7,133 nt of DNA, from contig JAPYWP010000029.1 of NCBI GenBank assembly GCA_028276315.1, positions 1 through 7,133 of the forward strand, in the 5' to 3' direction. Of this stretch, positions 1 through 5,927 are shown one piece after another (the first letter of the stretch is position 1; the number at the start of each line of letters is the position of its first letter). This stretch comes from Minisyncoccota bacterium (lineage in GTDB: Bacteria; Patescibacteriota; Minisyncoccia; UBA6257; HR35). The position numbers and the translations under genes were made by a program. The notes below the pieces were generated by a model. That model was not told the DNA's origin. It saw nothing but the letters and a program-made list of their open reading frames with translations, and searched no databases.

Positions 1-147
1 TCAGGTACAGATGGTTGCATTTTTATGGAAAAAATAAAATTTAGATTTGAAACATCAACAATAGATAATCAAACAATAATTCATGGATATGGAATTTTTG
101 GTGATTCTATTTTTAGAGTTCTTGAGGCAAGAGAAGTTATATATTAA
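1..147 (+). CDS. C-terminal fragment of an unassigned protein
   Basis: Frame 1 is open from the window edge to a TAA at 145-147 and gives 48 residues, beginning SGTDGCIFMEKIKF and ending RVLEAREVIY. The codon use (A/T-rich third positions) matches the neighbours, and the stop lies just past the convergent stop of cca, as expected for real tail-to-tail genes. I do not recognise the family. The fragment is mixed polar/hydrophobic, has one Cys and no membrane segment. Its alternating pattern (KIKFRFETS, TIIHGYGIF) would suit a beta-rich C-terminal domain, but that is only an impression. The start and most of the gene lie outside the window. Confidence 0.6.
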   Translation, partial: SGTDGCIFMEKIKFRFETSTIDNQTIIHGYGIFGDSIFRVLEAREVIY

Positions 148-1630
148 ATTTTCTTTTTAATTCTGCTTCTTTTGATTTTTCAAACTCTTCTATTTTCTCT
201 TCTGAGCTTTTAACAATTTCTTTTAGCCTTTCATCATCTAATTTTACTAATTTTTCAGCTTCTTTTAATAATTTTTCTTTTTCATTTAAACTTGGGTCAT
301 CTAAAACTTTTTCTAACAATATTTTTAAAATCATTCCTATTTTTGGTCCAGGATTTAAATTAAATTTTTCTATTAAATCATTCCCATTTATTTTTAGCAT
401 TTTTGGTGTTATAGGTTCTTGCATAACTTTTTCAATCATATACTTTAAATGTCTTAGTCTATATGGGAATGCTTTTTTAACGCCAGATCCAATTCTATCT
501 GCCTCTCTTAATTTTAAAAGATCGTCAATATTTTCTATACCAACTTTATTTATAAATCTTCTTACCCCCTTTTCAGTAACTTCCCCTACATTATAATAAA
601 ACATATGGTAATAAATAAGTTTTGTTACTTTTTGAATAAAATTTTTAGGGAATTTTAATCTTTCAAGAATTTCTTTTGCCATTTTAGCGCCAACAACTTG
701 ATGCCCGTAAAAAGTACAATCAGGACCCTCTCCTTTTTTTGTTCTAGGTTTTCCTATATCATGTAAAAGAGCTGCAAATCTTAAATATAATGGAAAATTT
801 TTTTCTATAGCATACTCTAGTGATTTAACATTATGCTCATAAACATCATAAATATGATGCTTATTTTGACCAACTCCTATTCCTTCATCAAGCTCTGGAA
901 TTATATATTTATTTAGCCCAATTGCGCTTAACATTCTTATTCCTCTTGCGCCGTCAGGAAGTTCAATTATTTTTATAAGTTCATCTCTTATCCTTTCTTT
1001 TGATATTTTTTCTAAAAAATTTGCCAAATCTTTAATTGCTTCTTTTGTATTTTTTTCTATTTCAAATTGAAGTTCAGTAGCAAATCTAACAGCTCTTATC
1101 ATTCTAAGCGGATCTTCTTTAAATCTTTCATAAGGATCTCCAACTGCTTTTATTATTTTATTTTTAAGATCATCTAATCCTCCAACATAATCATAAATAT
1201 TACCCTCAATATCCAAAGCTAATGCATTAATTGTAAAATCTCTTCTTTTTACATCTTCTTTTAATGAAGAAACAAAAATAACTTCATCCGGATGTCTAAA
1301 ATCAGAATATTTTGATTCAACTCTATAAGGAGTAATTTCTATTATTTTTAAAGTAGGATCATTACTTTCTGTTTTTACACTAACAGTCCCGAATTTATTT
1401 TCATAAAAACTATTTTCTTTAAAAATTTCAAGTATTTGTTCTGGTTTTGCGTTAGTGGTTAGGTCCCAGTCTTTTGGTTTTCTTTTTAAAATTAAATCTC
1501 TAACACAACCTCCAATTAAAAAAACCTCAAAATTAGCTAATTTAAGCTTTAAAAATACATCAACAACTTCTTTTGGTAAAGTTGTTTTAGGGTCTATTTT
1601 TTGAATTTTGATATTTTTTGTTTCAGCCAA
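137..1630 (-). CDS. cca: CCA tRNA nucleotidyltransferase (class II) with HD domain
   Basis: The 497-residue enzyme would add or repair the 3'-terminal CCA of tRNAs in the cytoplasm using CTP and ATP. Class II nucleotidyltransferase motifs appear in order: GGCVRD (40-45) with the metal-binding pair D54-W-D56, RRDFTINALA (129-138), the nucleotide-templating EDxxR motif as E172-D173-P-L-R176, and ERxxxE as E212-R213...E217. An HD phosphohydrolase domain follows, with LLHDIGKPRT (H290-D291) and YGH (H310), then a Lys/Glu-rich helical tail from about residue 455. Poly(A) polymerases share these motifs, but a compact genome normally keeps the CCA enzyme, and the adjacent tRNA lacks CCA. The start is TTG at 1630-1628, seven bases after the tRNA. 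No ATG or Shine-Dalgarno is seen nearby, so the start is less sure than the function. The 3' end overlaps the gene at 1-147 by 11 bases. Confidence 0.93.
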   Translation of the reverse strand: MAETKNIKIQKIDPKTTLPKEVVDVFLKLKLANFEVFLIGGCVRDLILKRKPKDWDLTTNAKPEQILEIFKENSFYENKFGTVSVKTESNDPTLKIIEITPYRVESKYSDFRHPDEVIFVSSLKEDVKRRDFTINALALDIEGNIYDYVGGLDDLKNKIIKAVGDPYERFKEDPLRMIRAVRFATELQFEIEKNTKEAIKDLANFLEKISKERIRDELIKIIELPDGARGIRMLSAIGLNKYIIPELDEGIGVGQNKHHIYDVYEHNVKSLEYAIEKNFPLYLRFAALLHDIGKPRTKKGEGPDCTFYGHQVVGAKMAKEILERLKFPKNFIQKVTKLIYYHMFYYNVGEVTEKGVRRFINKVGIENIDDLLKLREADRIGSGVKKAFPYRLRHLKYMIEKVMQEPITPKMLKINGNDLIEKFNLNPGPKIGMILKILLEKVLDDPSLNEKEKLLKEAEKLVKLDDERLKEIVKSSEEKIEEFEKSKEAELKRKFNI

Positions 1631-1637
1631 ATTTTTG

Positions 1638-1708
1638 AGCGGGTGAGGGGAATCGAACCCCCATTTCCAGCTTGGGAAGCTGGCGTTTTGCCACTAAACT
1701 ACACCCGC
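1638..1708 (-). tRNA. tRNA-Gly (anticodon CCC)
   Basis: On the minus strand this 71-base stretch folds into a complete cloverleaf. The acceptor is GCGGGTG paired with CACCCGC and the discriminator is U at 1638. The D arm is GTTT/AAAC. The anticodon stem CCAGC/GCTGG carries the loop TTCCCAA, so the anticodon is CCC and reads GGG. The variable loop has 4 bases, and the T stem GGGGG/CCCCT carries TTCGATT. The layout closely resembles bacterial tRNA-Gly(CCC). The bases after the discriminator are CAA, so the 3' CCA is not encoded and must be added, presumably by the enzyme encoded seven bases downstream. A -10 hexamer at 1718-1723 places transcription start only about 2-3 bases before the mature 5' end. 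Confidence 0.95.
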
Positions 1709-1717
1709 TCATAACTA

Positions 1718-1723
1718 ATTATA
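1718..1723 (-). promoter_or_regulatory. -10 element for tRNA-Gly / cca
   Basis: TATAAT on the minus strand ends 9 bases before the mature tRNA 5' end at 1708. The expected start is near 1710-1711, giving a 2-3 base leader. No good -35 box is visible at the usual spacing. A second minus-strand TATAAT at 1730-1735 lies in the palindrome ATTATAAT (1730-1737), which also supplies the -10 of the divergent pilin gene. It is inferred that cca is co-transcribed with the tRNA, because only 7 bases separate them. Confidence 0.55.
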
Positions 1724-1731
1724 AACCAAAT

Positions 1732-1743
1732 TATAATTTTATT
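1732..1743 (+). promoter_or_regulatory. -10 element placed for a leaderless pilin mRNA
   Basis: TATAAT at 1732-1737 is followed by TTTATT and then the ATG at 1744. Transcription normally starts about 7 bases after the hexamer, which would be the A of the ATG. There is no Shine-Dalgarno sequence. The stretch 1731-1750 is identical over 20 bases to 4808-4827 upstream of the thioredoxin gene. No convincing -35 box is visible. Confidence 0.6.
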
Positions 1744-2226
1744 ATGAAAATTAAAAGTTTTACAATTGTTGAGGTTTTAATTACAATGGGAATTTTGTTT
1801 TTAATTTTAAATTCTTCAATTTTATTTTTTGGCGGGCCAAATTTAGATGTTGTTTTAAAAGACGAAGCTTATAGAATTGAAACAACTCTAAGAAGCGCAA
1901 GATATAGATCTTTAATAAAAGAAAAAGACTCAAATTGGGGAGTTTACTTTTCTAATTTAAGAGAATTTAAACCATTTTATTCTATTTTCTATGGAGATAG
2001 TTATTTAGAAACAAAATCAGAGGGTAAAAAAAATTTAGATAATGCTCTTTTTTTTAATATTCCAACCTCTGGCACTACTTCAGTAATTGTATTTGAGGAA
2101 TTAACAGGAAATTTGAAAAATGCTACTTCTTTTGAAGTTGAAATAAGAATTAAAAAGATGCCGAATGTTGGTAAAAAAATTAAGGTTAATCAAGTTGGCG
2201 CAATAGAAGTTGAAGAAATTAAATAA
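1744..2226 (+). CDS. Type IV pilin-like protein (pseudopilin)
   Basis: The 160-residue protein opens with a class III signal: a short basic leader MKIKS, then FTIVEVLITMGILFLIL. Cleavage after S5 would leave F+1 and the conserved E+5 (E10) at the head of a roughly 20-residue hydrophobic helix, as in type IV pilins and type II secretion pseudopilins. The rest is a small polar domain rich in beta-type sequence, with no Cys pair. The -1 residue is Ser instead of the usual Gly; prepilin peptidases tolerate small residues there, so processing is still plausible. The open frame extends upstream to 1672, but that part lies inside the tRNA, and the ATG at 1744 sits exactly at the pilin N-terminus and beside a -10 box. 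The role is probably a minor pilin or pseudopilin of a pilus or competence machine; the subtype cannot be told. Confidence 0.85.
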   Translation: MKIKSFTIVEVLITMGILFLILNSSILFFGGPNLDVVLKDEAYRIETTLRSARYRSLIKEKDSNWGVYFSNLREFKPFYSIFYGDSYLETKSEGKKNLDNALFFNIPTSGTTSVIVFEELTGNLKNATSFEVEIRIKKMPNVGKKIKVNQVGAIEVEEIK

Positions 2227-2229
2227 AAA

Positions 2230-2265
2230 AAAGATTTAATAACTGAAATTAAACTTTTAAATTTT
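2230..2265 (+). terminator. Weak AT-rich hairpin after the pilin gene
   Basis: Just after the pilin stop, 2230-2240 (AAAGATTTAAT) can pair with 2248-2257 (ATTAAACTTT), leaving one bulged A and a 7-base loop, AACTGAA. A T-rich stretch, TAAATTTTTG, follows. This has the layout of an intrinsic terminator, but the stem is almost all A-T and may be a chance product of the base composition. Confidence 0.35.
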
Positions 2266-2310
2266 TGTCTCTTTAATAACACAAGACTCTAACATCTAAT
2301 TTCCCACATC

Positions 2311-2335
2311 TTAAATTCTGTATATAATTATATTG
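2311..2335 (+). promoter_or_regulatory. Promoter of the surface-protein gene
   Basis: TATAAT at 2323-2328 is preceded by TCTGTA. Transcription would start near G2335, giving a leader of about 33 bases that begins GGGGTC and has no Shine-Dalgarno. The 20-base stretch 2311-2330 matches 4770-4789 upstream of the thioredoxin gene at 18 positions: TTAAA[T/G]TCTGTATA[T/A]AATTA. That suggests a shared promoter type in which TG lies two bases before the -10 hexamer. No clear -35 box is seen. Confidence 0.5.
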
Positions 2336-2367
2336 GGGTCAAAATTAATATTTTTTTTAAAAATATT

Positions 2368-4698
2368 ATGAAAAAAATCCTTATTATTTCATTAATTTTT
2401 ATAACTTTTAATTTAAATTTTGCTTTAGCTCAAACAGCACCATTAGATGTTAATCTTTTACAGCAGCTTGTGGATATCTTACAAAAATTAATTCAACAAA
2501 AGCAGATTCAATTACCACAAGCTCCTGCTGTTCCAATGCAAGAATCACCCAAAGCTCCATTACAGGTTGTTCCTTCAGAGATAAAATTAATCCATCCTGA
2601 AAAATTAGAATTGCCAAAAGAAGTTAAACCAGCTATTCCTGAAATTGATAAAACAAAACCATTTATTCCAGAAGTAATAAGACCAATATTACCAGATGAA
2701 ACTAGAGAAGACGATGCTATAATTCAGGTTAATAATTTAAAAATTACAAGAATAGTATTAAACCCGGGGATAAACGATGTTAAAGCTGTATTTTTCGCTG
2801 TAAGAGACATTAATTGGAGATGTATGTTTTGGGAAACAGAAGAAAGTCCTACATCTTTGGCTTGCCCCCAATATTTAGTAAAACCAATATTAGAAAAAGA
2901 ATTAGCTATTCAAATATCAAATGATACAAATTTACTTTTGAGAAATAGGAAAAAAGCAAAAATAGAGGATTTTAATGTTGGAGATAAAATAAATGTCTAT
3001 GGTTATATGGATAAAGATAACTATAGTATTGATGCTTTGATTGTAAGAAAAATAGTAAGTACACCAAAACCTCTTCCACCAATTCCAGTCCCAACTCAAC
3101 CAGTTCCTGTTCCTCCGCCAATTCCAACTCCGCCATTACCAATTTCACCAACATCAGCTCCACCAGCACTACAATCTCCATCAATTCAAGTATTATCTCC
3201 TAATGGAGGAGAAAAATTAGAGCTTGGCAAACCTTATGCAATTAGATGGAATGCTAAAAATGTAAATAGAATAAATATTTATTTAGAAAATTGGGGAGTT
3301 GCTGGAGCAAGTGGTCCTTTAACTTGGTTAATTATGGAAAATGTTGATGCTTCATTAGGTTTATGGTATTGGGCACCGCCTCAAGATATTATTCCTAAAA
3401 TTACTCCAGGAAATCTTTATAAAATTAAAATAGAACAAGTTAAAGAAGAAAGTCGAAATCCTGCATCAGATTCAAGCGACAATTTCTTTAGTATTGTTGA
3501 ATCTTCTCCTATAACTACTCCTGGTACTCCATCACTTCAAGTTGTTTATCCTAATGGATTTGAAAAATGGGAAATTGGCAAACCTTATGCAATTAGATGG
3601 AATGCTAAAAATGTAAATAGAATAAATATTTATTTAGAAAATTGGGGAGTGGCTGGGGCAGGTGGTCCTTTAACTTGGTTAATTATGGAAAATGTTGATG
3701 CTTCATTAGGTTTATGGTATTGGGCACCGCCTCAAGATATTATTCCTAAAATTACTCCAGGAAATCTTTATAAAATTAAAATAGAACAAGTTAAAGAAGA
3801 AAGTCGAAATCCTGCATCAGATTCAAGCGACAATTTCTTTAGTATTGTTGAATCTTCTCCTATAACTACTCCTGGTACTCCATCAATTCAAGTTGTTTAT
3901 CCTAATGGATTTGAAAAATGGGAAATTGGCAAAACTTATACAATTAGATGGAATGCTAATAATGTAAATAGAATAAATATATTTTTAGAAGATTGGGGTT
4001 CGCCTGGGGGAGGCGCTGTAGTTTATTTGATTGGTAAAAATATTAATGCAACATTAGGTAGCTGGTCTTGGACAGTATCTGATGAAGTCTTTAAAATTAA
4101 ACCAGGTTCCTTTTATAGAATTAAAATAAGACAAATAGATGAAGGAGTACCAAATCCTGTATCAGACTATAGCGATGATTTCTTTAGTATTGTTGAATCT
4201 TTGCCAACCTCAACATCAACCACAACACCAACTTTAGGAATAACTTCTCCAAGACCACAAACTCCGCCTCAAGTTAGAAAAGGAACGAATGCTACATTAG
4301 CTAAATTTTATTTTACAGCACCTCCTGGAGGTGAAGATATCGTTATTAGGAGTATAAAGTTTAGAGTTATGAAAAATGTTCTAGAACCGGGAGCAACCTC
4401 TACTACTTTACAACCTGGAGATTTAGGTAATATTAGTATATTTGATGGTGAGACAGGGATGATATTTGATATAGGTCTTTGGGGTAGTTTAAATACCGGT
4501 TTTATTGCTTATCTTTCCCTGGGAGTTCCAGCTGGAAAAACAAAAATAATAGAAATAAAAGCAGATATTCCTATAAATACTTCAGCTAAAAGTTTTGGAA
4601 CTTATCTTTCAAATACCGATGTTGAAGCTTATGGAAATTTTGAAAGAAGAGCTACTGTTTTAGGAAGTGGAGAATGGTATGTAGAAGTAGTGGAGTAA
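2368..4698 (+). CDS. Secreted multidomain surface protein with three KNH-like repeats
   Basis: The 776-residue protein starts with a Sec signal peptide (residues 1-21, Lys-Lys then a hydrophobic core ending in ALA|Q). A Pro/Gln/Lys-rich stretch runs to about 110. Residues ~118-230 resemble the small OB-like DUF5666 type (IEDFNVGDKINVYGYMD), with one Cys pair in a short insert. A Pro-rich linker (~231-270) leads to three repeats with a period of exactly 117 residues, starting at S272, S389 and S506. Each carries the PNGxE...GK.Y.IRWNA...RINI pattern of Kre9/KNH-type adhesion domains. A Ser/Thr linker then leads to a C-terminal domain (~625-776) of beta-sandwich appearance. No sortase motif or C-terminal membrane anchor is seen, so the protein is probably secreted or held non-covalently. 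Adhesion or envelope structure is a reasonable guess; no enzymatic motif is visible. The ATG has no Shine-Dalgarno. Confidence 0.8.
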   Translation: MKKILIISLIFITFNLNFALAQTAPLDVNLLQQLVDILQKLIQQKQIQLPQAPAVPMQESPKAPLQVVPSEIKLIHPEKLELPKEVKPAIPEIDKTKPFIPEVIRPILPDETREDDAIIQVNNLKITRIVLNPGINDVKAVFFAVRDINWRCMFWETEESPTSLACPQYLVKPILEKELAIQISNDTNLLLRNRKKAKIEDFNVGDKINVYGYMDKDNYSIDALIVRKIVSTPKPLPPIPVPTQPVPVPPPIPTPPLPISPTSAPPALQSPSIQVLSPNGGEKLELGKPYAIRWNAKNVNRINIYLENWGVAGASGPLTWLIMENVDASLGLWYWAPPQDIIPKITPGNLYKIKIEQVKEESRNPASDSSDNFFSIVESSPITTPGTPSLQVVYPNGFEKWEIGKPYAIRWNAKNVNRINIYLENWGVAGAGGPLTWLIMENVDASLGLWYWAPPQDIIPKITPGNLYKIKIEQVKEESRNPASDSSDNFFSIVESSPITTPGTPSIQVVYPNGFEKWEIGKTYTIRWNANNVNRINIFLEDWGSPGGGAVVYLIGKNINATLGSWSWTVSDEVFKIKPGSFYRIKIRQIDEGVPNPVSDYSDDFFSIVESLPTSTSTTTPTLGITSPRPQTPPQVRKGTNATLAKFYFTAPPGGEDIVIRSIKFRVMKNVLEPGATSTTLQPGDLGNISIFDGETGMIFDIGLWGSLNTGFIAYLSLGVPAGKTKIIEIKADIPINTSAKSFGTYLSNTDVEAYGNFERRATVLGSGEWYVEVVE
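3224..3885 (+). repeat. Near-identical 351-bp tandem duplication inside the surface-protein gene
   Basis: Bases 3224-3534 and 3575-3885 align without gaps at an offset of 351. By eye there are 3 mismatches in 311 bases, all clustered in the Gly/Ala loop around 3300-3312 / 3651-3663. The third repeat (from 3883) keeps the 351 offset. It matches repeat 2 almost perfectly only at its start (3536-3582 vs 3887-3933), then diverges clearly. Repeat 2 therefore has a repeat-3-like head and a repeat-1-like body, meeting at the shared string ATTGGCAAA. Confidence 0.9.
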
Positions 4699-4700
4699 TA

Positions 4701-4743
4701 AGAAGTGAGAGGTGAGAAATGGAAATTTATAAAAATTTATATT
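4701..4743 (+). repeat. G-heptad/AT-hairpin element, copy A
   Basis: Starting two bases after the surface-protein stop codon, three heptads run in phase: GTGAGAG (4705-4711), GTGAGAA (4712-4718) and ATGGAAA (4719-4725). They merge into an AT hairpin, AAATT (4723-4727) with AATTT (4734-4738), and end in ATATT (4739-4743). Copies B and C at 5848-5908 and 5928-5978 on the minus strand have the same order of parts. The function is unknown; a 3'-UTR or transcript-end role is inferred from the position. Confidence 0.7.
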
Positions 4744-4769
4744 ATTCGAACTGGCTCATGTTTATTTTT

Positions 4770-4794
4770 TTAAAGTCTGTATAAAATTAGCCTA
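4770..4794 (+). promoter_or_regulatory. Possible upstream promoter of the thioredoxin-rplT operon
   Basis: TAAAAT at 4782-4787 is preceded by TCTGTA, and 4770-4789 matches the promoter at 2311-2330 in 18 of 20 bases. Transcription would start near 4794 and give a leader of about 27 bases without a Shine-Dalgarno. It would act in addition to the closer -10 at 4809-4814. Confidence 0.4.
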
Positions 4795-4808
4795 GTTTGC
4801 GTGTGCTT

Positions 4809-4820
4809 TATAATTTTATT
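4809..4820 (+). promoter_or_regulatory. -10 element placed for a leaderless thioredoxin mRNA
   Basis: TATAAT (4809-4814) is followed by TTTATT and the ATG at 4821. Both the hexamer and the spacing are identical to the pilin gene's. The 20 bases 4808-4827 equal 1731-1750. A transcript starting about 7 bases after the hexamer would begin at the ATG. Confidence 0.55.
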
Positions 4821-5435
4821 ATGAAAAATTATATTTTAATTGCTTTTTTAATTTTAATAGTTGTGGCTATTTTAATGGTTTTTAGGCCAGTTAATGTTAG
4901 GCAAGTTATTGAAGATTCCCAAAAATCTGAAATTAATTCTGGTTATTTTATCGGAGAAGTTAGTGCAAAACCATTTGTTATTTTTGAAGATTATCAATGT
5001 CCTGTTTGCAAAAAGTTCGCTTTAGAAATTGAGCCAAAAATTCATCAAGAATATGTCAAAAATAATAAAATAAAAATTATTGTGAAATTTTATCCTATTT
5101 TAGGCAAAGAATCTTGGGATGCTGCTATTGCTGCAAATTGCGCTGGAAAACAAGGTAAATTTTGGGAGTATAGAGAAATACTTTTTGAAAATCAATTTGG
5201 AGAAAATTTAGGTAGATTTAAAGAAGAAAATTTAATAAAATTTGCAAGTTTGTTAAATCTTAATATAGATAATTTTAAATCTTGTTTAAATGATGAAAAT
5301 TCAAAAAAAGAGGTAGAAAAAGATTTTAATTTAGGTAAAAGTCTTAAAATTTATGGAACGCCTTCTTTTTGGTTTGATGGCAAAACCTATATTGGATTTT
5401 TAGATTATGGTAAAATTAAAGATATATTAAAGTAA
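4821..5435 (+). CDS. Membrane-anchored DsbA-like thiol-disulfide protein
   Basis: The 204-residue protein has one N-terminal membrane anchor (about residues 4-21) and a thioredoxin-fold domain of the DsbA/Thioredoxin_4 type facing outward. The active site is C60-P-V-C63 within FEDYQCPVC, and the cis-proline loop is G179-T-P181-S-F. An alpha-helical insert between them (IAANCAGKQGKFWEY...) is typical of the family. Two more cysteines, C107 and C155, lie in the insert. It probably oxidises or isomerises disulfides in exported proteins such as those encoded upstream; the surface protein has a cysteine pair. No VKOR or DsbB partner is in the window. The frame runs upstream to a TTG at 4797, but the ATG at 4821 directly precedes the membrane segment and follows a -10 box. 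It ends 3 bases before rplT. Confidence 0.88.
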   Translation: MKNYILIAFLILIVVAILMVFRPVNVRQVIEDSQKSEINSGYFIGEVSAKPFVIFEDYQCPVCKKFALEIEPKIHQEYVKNNKIKIIVKFYPILGKESWDAAIAANCAGKQGKFWEYREILFENQFGENLGRFKEENLIKFASLLNLNIDNFKSCLNDENSKKEVEKDFNLGKSLKIYGTPSFWFDGKTYIGFLDYGKIKDILK

Positions 5436-5438
5436 AAC

Positions 5439-5786
5439 ATGGTTAGAGTTAAAAGAGTAAAAATTAAAAATAAAAAAAGAAGAAGGCTTTTAAAAGCTGT
5501 AAAAGGTTATCGTTGGGGTAGGAAATCTAAAAAGAAAATGGCGCGAGAGGCTTTTTGGCATGCAATGGTCCATAGTTATCGTGGCAGAAAAGAGAAAAAA
5601 AGAGTTCAAAGAAGATTGTGGCAGATAAGACTTAATGCAGCATTAAGAGAAAGAGGTTCAAAGTATAGTATTTTTATGCACAAACTTAAAGAGAAAAATA
5701 TAAAAATAAATAGAAAAATTTTATCTCAAATAGCAATAGAGCATAAAGACCTTTTTGATAAAATTTTTGAATACGTTAATAGCTAA
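5439..5786 (+). CDS. rplT: 50S ribosomal protein L20
   Basis: The 115-residue basic protein is a full-length L20 (usual length about 115-120). It has the Arg/Lys-rich N-terminal extension that threads into 23S rRNA (VKRVKIKNKKRRRLLKAVKG), the YRWGRKSKKKMAREAFWHAM helix, RRLWQIRLNAALRERG, and the C-terminal globular part with KLKEKNIKINRKILSQIAI. L20 is needed for early 50S assembly and in many bacteria represses its own infC-rpmI-rplT operon. Here neither infC nor rpmI is adjacent. The gene follows the thioredoxin gene by only 3 bases without a Shine-Dalgarno, so the two are probably co-transcribed and translationally linked. Confidence 0.97.
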   Translation: MVRVKRVKIKNKKRRRLLKAVKGYRWGRKSKKKMAREAFWHAMVHSYRGRKEKKRVQRRLWQIRLNAALRERGSKYSIFMHKLKEKNIKINRKILSQIAIEHKDLFDKIFEYVNS

Positions 5787-5847
5787 TTAAATAAACTAAA
5801 AAATTCAAAAGTCAAGAGTAATGTAAGTTTTTTTACTATATACAGGC

Positions 5848-5908
5848 AATATAAATTAATAAATTTTCCGCCTCTCACCCCTCACCCCCCACCTTCCACC
5901 TCTTACTT
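5848..5908 (-). repeat. G-heptad/AT-hairpin element, copy B
   Basis: Read on the minus strand, six heptads run in phase from 5906 to 5865: GTAAGAG, GTGGAAG, GTGGGGG, GTGAGGG, GTGAGAG and GCGGAAA. An AT hairpin follows, AAATT (5866-5862), loop TATT, AATTT (5857-5853), then ATATT (5852-5848). The 18-base AT tail 5848-5865 recurs exactly at 5928-5945, offset by 80, so B and C form a tandem pair downstream of rpmF. Together they fill most of the 192-base gap between rplT and rpmF. The rest of that gap (5787-5847 and 5909-5927) is AT-rich, and I see no gene or convincing terminator in it. Confidence 0.75.
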
Positions 5909-5927
5909 TTGTAAACTAAGCACGTAA

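Noticed and set aside
1672..1743. An upstream extension of the pilin frame, starting inside the tRNA
   Set aside because: It lies within a complete tRNA-Gly on the other strand, and the pilin leader, -10 box and ATG all fit 1744.
2290..2312. A possible relic of the heptad element (GTGGGAAATTA on the minus strand)
   Set aside because: It is only one heptad plus 4 bases with no second heptad and no AT hairpin; a chance match cannot be excluded.
2972..3184. A 70-residue minus-strand open frame rich in Glu/Leu/Val
   Set aside because: It is the antisense shadow of the Pro-rich linker of the surface protein; its odd composition is explained by the CCA/CCT codons opposite.
4744..4770. Intrinsic terminator after the surface-protein gene (AAC...GTT followed by T-rich run)
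   Set aside because: The stem is only 3 bp, so I cannot support a terminator; the T run alone is common in this composition.
4797..4820. A TTG start for the thioredoxin gene, 8 codons upstream
   Set aside because: It would put the -10 hexamer inside the coding region, and the ATG at 4821 directly precedes the membrane anchor.
5816..5836. Terminator hairpin after rplT (AGTAA...TTACT)
   Set aside because: It has a five-pair AT stem with a large loop and no following T run on the plus strand; too weak to call.
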